Assembly: GCA_027858775.1 (NCBI GenBank)
Contig: JAQICA010000193.1
Span: 1 to 48,811 of the forward strand
Reading direction: 5' to 3'
Origin: Salinivirgaceae bacterium
GTDB lineage: Bacteria; Bacteroidota; Bacteroidia; Bacteroidales; Salinivirgaceae
DNA length: 48,811 bases
Under the pieces are notes generated by a model. The model searched no databases. It was not told the origin of the DNA and was given only the letters and a program-made list of their open reading frames with translations. Both the position numbers and the translations under genes were made by a program. Shown here piece by piece: positions 43,728 to 48,811 of the stretch; the stretch's first letter is position 1; every line of letters begins with the position of its first letter.

Positions 43728-45176
43728 TTACACTTCCTTTCTTAATCGGGCTACTGGAATATCTAACTGTTCTCTGTATTTGGCCACCGTGCGGCGGGCA
43801 ATTTTGTAGCCTTTTTCTTTTAGAATATTAGTTAATTTTTCGTCGGTTAGTGGCTTTTTCTTGCTTTCATTATCAATACACTCTTGCAAAATATTTTTAA
43901 TTTCCCGGGTCGAAACTTCCTCTCCATCTTCGGTTTGCATGCCTTCGGAAAAAAATGACTTTAATGGGAAAATACCAAAATCGGTTTGCAGGTATTTACT
44001 ATTTGCTACACGCGAAATGGTTGAAATATCGAGTCCGGTTTCTTCAGCAATATCTTTGAGAATCATGGGGTGAAGTTTTCGTTCATCGCCCTCCAAAAAA
44101 TAGCTATACTGGTATTCGAGTATAGCATTCATTGTAAGTAATAGCGTAGCTTGTCGTTGCTGAATTGCATCGATAAACCATCGTGCTGAATCGAGCTTTT
44201 GCTTTACAAATGTAATTGCATCTTTGTCTTGTTTAGTGCGATTTTTTTTGTTGCGAGCCAGCCCTTGCAGCATTTCCGAATAGGTTTGGTTGATATGTAA
44301 TTCGGGTGCATTTCTGCTATTGAGCGAAAGCTCTAACTTTCCATTGTTGGTTTCCAGTATAAAATCGGGAATAATGGTTTGGAAAGCTGTGGCTGATGAA
44401 TCGCTGAATGCGCCGCCGGGTTTGGGATTCAAGTGTAATATTTCGTCTAGCGCCTCTTTTAGCTGGTCGCGTGTGATGTTCAGGCGCTTAATAATTTTTT
44501 CGTAATGTTTTTTTGTGAATTCCGTAAAATGGTGTCGCAGAATTTTCTCGGCAATTGCTACCGTTTCTTTTTTCTGATCTTTACGCATGATTTGCAGTAG
44601 CAGACACTCTTGCAGGTCTCGAGCTCCAACACCGGGGGGGTCAAGCTCCTGAATGCGCTTCAGCAACATGTATAGTGTAGTTTCATTGGTTTTTATTCCT
44701 TGCGAAAATGCCAGATCGTCTACAATATTTTTAAGGTGACGCCTCAGGTAACCATCATCGTCGATATTTCCGATAATATATTCGGCCAGCATTCGGTCTT
44801 CTTCTTTCATGCTGAGTTTGAGCAGTAGTTGGTTGCGCAAAAACTCGTGAAAAGATGCACCTTCGGAATAGGGAACCTCCTTATGCTCATCGTCTTTAGA
44901 GTAATTTGATGTTTGGAGCTTATAGTTGGGAATTTCGTCGTCTTCGATGTAGTCGTCAATCGAAAACTCATCGGTGTTATCTTCCTGATAGTCATCTTCC
45001 TGCGCGTATTCATCGTCGGCGGAATCGTTTCCTTCTTCGAGCGCTGGGTTTTCTTCTATTTCTTTTTTAATGCGTTGCTCAAGCTGTAACGTAGGTACCT
45101 CCAGCAACTTAATCAATTGGATTTGTTGCGGCGATAATTTTTGCAGTAACTTTTGCTGAAGGCTTTGCTTGAGCAT
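43728..45176 (-). CDS. rpoN: RNA polymerase sigma-54 factor
   Basis: Alternative sigma factor that recognises -24/-12 promoters and needs enhancer-binding ATPases. It is 482 residues. Region I (SLQQKLLQKLSPQQIQLIKLL, about 4-25) is rich in Gln/Leu, region II is acidic (about 50-85), and the C-terminal RpoN box ARRTVAKYRE (about 460-469) binds -24. The length is usual. No enhancer-binding protein lies in this window. It is preceded by asnS at a distance of 132 bases. Confidence 0.95.
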   Translation of the reverse strand: MLKQSLQQKLLQKLSPQQIQLIKLLEVPTLQLEQRIKKEIEENPALEEGNDSADDEYAQEDDYQEDNTDEFSIDDYIEDDEIPNYKLQTSNYSKDDEHKEVPYSEGASFHEFLRNQLLLKLSMKEEDRMLAEYIIGNIDDDGYLRRHLKNIVDDLAFSQGIKTNETTLYMLLKRIQELDPPGVGARDLQECLLLQIMRKDQKKETVAIAEKILRHHFTEFTKKHYEKIIKRLNITRDQLKEALDEILHLNPKPGGAFSDSSATAFQTIIPDFILETNNGKLELSLNSRNAPELHINQTYSEMLQGLARNKKNRTKQDKDAITFVKQKLDSARWFIDAIQQRQATLLLTMNAILEYQYSYFLEGDERKLHPMILKDIAEETGLDISTISRVANSKYLQTDFGIFPLKSFFSEGMQTEDGEEVSTREIKNILQECIDNESKKKPLTDEKLTNILKEKGYKIARRTVAKYREQLDIPVARLRKEV

Positions 45177-45256
45177 AATTTTGTGTTTGTTTATATAACC
45201 AAAGGGCTACAAAAATGTTTTGATGTTTTTACTCTGTATTTTAGAAATAAACCTGA

Positions 45257-45294
45257 TAAATTGGCCACAGCCAAAAACGGCTTCGACCAATTTA
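45257..45294 (-). terminator. hairpin downstream of asnS
   Basis: TAAATTGG (45257-45264) pairs with CCAATTTA (45287-45294), with an inner AGCC/GGCT stem. It lies between asnS and rpoN on the minus strand. The T-tract is weak, so termination may be partial. Confidence 0.45.
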
Positions 45295-45308
45295 CAGGCT
45301 AAAGATAA

Positions 45309-46748
45309 TTAAAATTCTGCATTTTTGGGAAATCTGGGGAATGGAATCACGTCGCGAATGTTGGTCATTCCGGTAACGAATAATAACAATCGTTCAAATC
45401 CCAGTCCATACCCTGCATGTGGCACTGTTCCGAATTTTCGTGTATCGATGTACCACCACATGGTTTCTTCCGGAATATCCATTTCTTTCATGCGGGTCAT
45501 TAGCTTATCGTAGTTTTCTTCGCGTTGTGAACCGCCAATTATTTCGCCAATTTGTGGGAAAAGCACATCCATTGCAGCAACGGTTTTTCCGTCGTCGTTC
45601 TGCTTCATGTAAAATGCTTTTATTCCTTTTGGGTAATCGGTGATGATAACCGGTTTTTTAAAGTGTTTTTCTACAAGAAAACGTTCGTGTTCCGATTGCA
45701 TGTCGGCACCCCATTCTTCAATTATGTAGTCGAACTTTTTCTTTTTGTTGGGTTTCGATTTTTTCAGAATGTCAATGGCCTCGGTGTATGTAATACGCTC
45801 AAAATCGTTTTCAAGTACAAATTTGAGTTTTTCCACGAGCGGCATTGATCGTTCGCTTTCGGGCTTTTGTTTTTCCTCGTTTTTCAGGCGTTGCTCTAAA
45901 AATTCCAAGTCTTCGGCGCAGTTGTCCAATGCATATTGAACCACATATTTTAGCATTGCTTCGGCCAAATCCATATTGTCGTTATTATCGGCGAAAGCCA
46001 CTTCGGGTTCTATCATCCAGAATTCGGCAAGGTGCCGGCTCGTGTTGCTGTTTTCGGCTCTGAAGGTGGGGCCAAACGTGTACACTTTCGACATAGCCAG
46101 TGCGGCCAACTCTGCTTCTAACTGTCCGGATACGGTAAGGTTTGTGGCTTTTCCGAAAAAGTCTTTAGAGTAATCGACCTCGCCGGTTTCAGTTTTTGGA
46201 GGGTTTAGCATATCGAGCGTAGTAACTTTAAACATTTCTCCGGCGCCCTCGGCATCGCTACCTGTAATAATGGGGGAGTGAATGTTGTAAAAGCCCCGGT
46301 GATTAAAAAAATCGTGGATAGCAAATATCATTGCATGGCGTACCCGCGTAATGGCGCCGAACAGGTTTGTGCGGAACCGCAAATGTGCATTTTCGCGTAA
46401 AAATTCCAGTGTGTGGCGCTTAGGCTGAATGGGGTATTCGTCGGGGTTTGATTCGCCCAGTACCTCAATTTTTGTGGCCAGTACCTCGTTTAATTGTCCC
46501 TTACCTTTAGATTCTACCAGTTGGCCTTCAATGCTTAACGCTGCACCACTATGTGTTTTGTCCAATATTTCGGCGGGTATCTTTTCGCTGTCGGCTACAA
46601 TTTGTGCATTGGCCATACACGATCCGTCGTTAAGTGCGATAAACGATACGTTCTTACTGCCGCGTATGGTACGCACCCATCCTTTTACCAAAACTTCTTC
46701 ATTGAACTGTGTTGAAGTTATCAGATCCTTAACATTCATTCGTTTCAT
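45309..46748 (-). CDS. asnS: asparagine-tRNA ligase
   Basis: Class II aminoacyl-tRNA synthetase, 479 residues. The N-terminal OB-fold (about 15-115, with [15 protein letters not shown]) binds the anticodon. The catalytic domain has motif 2, [16 protein letters not shown], near residue 235, and motif 3, [11 protein letters not shown], near 455. The gap to cysS is 40 bases, so the two tRNA synthetase genes are probably one operon. Confidence 0.95.
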   Translation of the reverse strand: MKRMNVKDLITSTQFNEEVLVKGWVRTIRGSKNVSFIALNDGSCMANAQIVADSEKIPAEILDKTHSGAALSIEGQLVESKGKGQLNEVLATKIEVLGESNPDEYPIQPKRHTLEFLRENAHLRFRTNLFGAITRVRHAMIFAIHDFFNHRGFYNIHSPIITGSDAEGAGEMFKVTTLDMLNPPKTETGEVDYSKDFFGKATNLTVSGQLEAELAALAMSKVYTFGPTFRAENSNTSRHLAEFWMIEPEVAFADNNDNMDLAEAMLKYVVQYALDNCAEDLEFLEQRLKNEEKQKPESERSMPLVEKLKFVLENDFERITYTEAIDILKKSKPNKKKKFDYIIEEWGADMQSEHERFLVEKHFKKPVIITDYPKGIKAFYMKQNDDGKTVAAMDVLFPQIGEIIGGSQREENYDKLMTRMKEMDIPEETMWWYIDTRKFGTVPHAGYGLGFERLLLFVTGMTNIRDVIPFPRFPKNAEF

Positions 46749-46788
46749 TTCGTTCTGTTTTTCGATTATCTTTTCTTCTATTCTTTTT

Positions 46789-48261
46789 TTACTCTGCTAT
46801 TTCCCACTCAAAACCATCTTTTTTGTCTTTTACAACAATCCCTAACGCTTTTAGCTGATCTCTTATTTGATCGGCCAATGCGTAATTTTTCGCTGCCTTT
46901 GCCTCCTGACGTACAGAAAGCAGAAGCTCAATTACTTCGTCCAATTTGTCGTTGGAGCTTTCTTCTGCCGCTTCCTCTTTTAGTCCGAGTACATCGAAAA
47001 TGAATGTTTTCATAAATTGATGTAATGTTTCGCAGTCGGATTTTGTTATGGTTTGATGGCCATCGTTTATTCCGTTAATCCACTTCACCGCCTCGAATAA
47101 GTGTGCCAAAGCCACGGGTGAATTTAAATCATCGTTCATGGCATCCCACACCTCGCCGATAAGGTTATCTACACCCACAGTCGATTGCTCTGCATGGGGT
47201 AACTTCTCGAGCAAGTTGTAGCCTTTCATTAACCGATCGAGTCCTTTTTCAGCTGCTTGCAAGGCTTCGTTACTAAAATCGAGTGTGCTGCGGTAGTGTG
47301 CTTGCAGAATAAAGAAGCGTACGGTCATGGGCGAAAAAGCTTGCGTGAGCAATTCATGATTGCCGGAAAATAACTCGTTGAGCGTTATGAAATTGCCCAG
47401 CGATTTACCCATTTTTTGTCCGTTAATGGTAATCAGGTTATTGTGCATCCAGTAGTTGACCGATTCGTGATTGTGTGCACCCACACTTTGGGCTATTTCT
47501 GCTTCGTGGTGTGGGAATTTCAGGTCGGAACCGCCACCATGAATGTCGAATTTCTCGCCAAGGTACTTAGTGCTCATGGCGGTGCATTCCAGGTGCCAGC
47601 CCGGTACGCCTTGGCTCCATGGCGACTTCCACTGCATCAGTACCGATGCATCGGCTTTTTTCCACAGGGCAAAGTCGGCCTGACTGCGTTTCTCCGATTG
47701 GCCGGCTAACTCCCGTGTGTTTTCGAGCATGTCTTCCAACTTTCGCCCCGAAAGTTTTCCATAGTCGTGAGCTTGGGCATACTTTTCCACATCGAAATAA
47801 ACTGAACCGCCCGATTCGTAGGCAAACCCATTATCCAAAATTTTCTGAACCACATCGATTTGTTCCATAATGTGCCCGGTAGCCCGTGGCTCAATACTTG
47901 GTGGTAGCGCATTCAGTTGCTCCATATTTTTATGGAAACTGATGGTGTAGTGTTGCACCACCTCCATGGGTTCAAGATTTTCCAGTCTCGCCTTTTTCTC
48001 AATTTTATCCTCACCCTGGTCGGCATCGTTTACCAAATGACCCACATCGGTTATATTGCGCACGTAGCGAACCTTATAGTTTAGATGTTGTAAATACCTG
48101 AATAGTAAATCGAAAGTAACCGCAGGGCGGGCATGTCCCAAATGAGCCTCTCCATAAACGGTAGGTCCGCATACGTACATACCGGCATGGCCGGGAATAA
48201 TGGGTTTAAACGTTTCTTTTTTACGGGTTAACGTATTGTAAATGGAAAACACTTTCGACAT
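46789..48261 (-). CDS. cysS: cysteine-tRNA ligase
   Basis: Class I aminoacyl-tRNA synthetase, 490 residues from the ATG at 48261; a TTG three codons upstream is less likely. The HIGH element is HLGH (40-43), KMSKS is KMGKS (283-287), and zinc-binding residues are C31, C226, and the FPHHEAE segment (about 249-255). Length is normal. It has its own promoter-like box on the minus strand and probably reads into asnS. Confidence 0.95.
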   Translation of the reverse strand: MSKVFSIYNTLTRKKETFKPIIPGHAGMYVCGPTVYGEAHLGHARPAVTFDLLFRYLQHLNYKVRYVRNITDVGHLVNDADQGEDKIEKKARLENLEPMEVVQHYTISFHKNMEQLNALPPSIEPRATGHIMEQIDVVQKILDNGFAYESGGSVYFDVEKYAQAHDYGKLSGRKLEDMLENTRELAGQSEKRSQADFALWKKADASVLMQWKSPWSQGVPGWHLECTAMSTKYLGEKFDIHGGGSDLKFPHHEAEIAQSVGAHNHESVNYWMHNNLITINGQKMGKSLGNFITLNELFSGNHELLTQAFSPMTVRFFILQAHYRSTLDFSNEALQAAEKGLDRLMKGYNLLEKLPHAEQSTVGVDNLIGEVWDAMNDDLNSPVALAHLFEAVKWINGINDGHQTITKSDCETLHQFMKTFIFDVLGLKEEAAEESSNDKLDEVIELLLSVRQEAKAAKNYALADQIRDQLKALGIVVKDKKDGFEWEIAE

Positions 48262-48289
48262 ATCTTTCAAGTTTTTCGTTTAGAACGTA

Positions 48290-48297
48290 CAAAAATA
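48290..48297 (-). promoter_or_regulatory. -7 box TATTTTTG of cysS
   Basis: Exact TAnnTTTG on the minus strand (CAAAAATA on the plus), 28 bases before the cysS ATG. No strong -33 element. Confidence 0.5.
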
Positions 48298-48570
48298 ATA
48301 AGCTTAATGATTAATTCAGCAGCCTACAGCGTTTTATTTACGTAAGTGTTTACGGATAACTGAAATAATGGGTTGTCTGGGCGTGTTGGAGGTTATTAGT
48401 AAAACAATAAAATATGATGCCAGAAGCTTAACCCTCAAAATTCATGAATAAAGCGGGTTGATATTCGTTAAGGAATAGCTTATCGTATAGTTTTTCTATT
48501 GTTTAAACCATTATTTTTGGCTAGCTAAAAATAATGAAATGTTTTATTATGCATATTTAAATAATAGTAA
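48298..48570. other. intergenic, no gene seen
   Basis: AT-rich spacer between the cysS promoter and the right-end remnant; no ORF with a credible start, no RNA gene recognised. Confidence 0.4.
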
Positions 48571-48791
48571 CCCTTTTTTTTCTTTAAATCGTTAACCTCA
48601 TTTTGTCAAGATGTTAATGACTGCAATGATTTTATATCACTTGACCAAATTCCAGGCGAAGTGAGCTTAATGATTACAATATTTATTTTCAAGGACATGG
48701 TGATGAAATAATTTTAGAATATTGCATCAAAGACGAAAATCAAAATGGTCAGGATGTGAATATTAACGGATTCTATTATTATTTCAAATAA
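48571..48791 (+). pseudogene. frameshifted remnant of an unknown gene
   Basis: Two overlapping open stretches read like one broken protein. The first frame (from 48571) gives CQDVNDCNDFISLDQIPGE; the second, entered near 48666, gives NDYNIYFQGHGDEIILEYC and ends at a TAA at 48789-48791. Loss of one base near 48669 would join them. No ATG start is seen and the 5' end is absent. Family unknown. Confidence 0.4.
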
Positions 48792-48811
48792 ACAAGGTCA
48801 TTTATTAACTT

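Noticed and set aside
45745-46063. Overlapping plus-strand frames within asnS
   Set aside because: They run antisense to a clearly conserved synthetase and have no family pattern.

Overview
This AT-rich window comes from a member of the Bacteroidota. The evidence is the TAnnTTTG-type -7 promoter boxes, the absence of Shine-Dalgarno sequences, several type IX secretion (T9SS) and gliding genes (PorZ, GldH, PorW/SprE, PorX, and a cargo protein with a C-terminal sorting domain), an ATP synthase epsilon subunit lacking its C-terminal domain, and a subunit a with a signal-peptide-like N-terminus. T9SS without obvious flavobacterial hallmarks would fit a free-living Bacteroidales/Marinilabiliales-like lineage, but the order is inference. 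No tRNA, rRNA, CRISPR array or intact mobile element was seen.

Layout. (1) 1-851: gene-poor, possibly decayed DNA, ending in the ilvE promoter. (2) 852-7809: ilvE and rnr converge on a shared hairpin; then a secreted endonuclease I-family nuclease, an AspT/YidE-type transporter and a small ArsR regulator. (3) 8243-19573: the F1Fo ATP synthase, split into atpB-E-F-H-A-G and atpD-C by three genes (MMPL/RND-like exporter, NAD-sugar epimerase, polyprenyl diphosphate synthase). (4) 19816-24648: envelope and housekeeping block with a heptosyltransferase-like GT9, a U32 protein plus ferredoxin, an O-antigen ligase-like membrane protein and an RdgB-type pyrophosphatase. (5) 24767-27800: porZ-recO. 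(6) 28225-31316: class I aminotransferase, TatD-like hydrolase and tcdA, then a convergent alpha-helical hypothetical gene. (7) 31497-39670: tightly packed ricT-gldH-trmB-ATL-mrp, then porW and porX. (8) 39715-43058: a tetracycline ribosomal-protection-family GTPase and a 583-base non-coding stretch between porX and tsaE. (9) 43112-48261 (minus strand): cysS-asnS and rpoN with a PAP2-like membrane gene. (10) 48262-48811: non-coding except for a frameshifted gene remnant.

Together the genes cover energy conservation (ATP synthase), envelope biogenesis (GT9, ligase, epimerase, prenyl synthase, MMPL), T9SS function (PorZ on the surface, PorW and GldH lipoproteins, PorX regulator, one probable substrate), and translation/tRNA biology (TrmB, TcdA, TsaE, CysS, AsnS, RicT, U32, RNase R). 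No wholly novel multi-gene system is clearly visible. The best leads are the gene cassette inside the ATP synthase locus, the RPP gene plus degenerate DNA between porX and tsaE, the hairpin between atpE and atpF, the U32-ferredoxin pair, the Cys-rich N-terminus of RicT with a palindrome in its leader, and the small coupled ORF before the aminotransferase.
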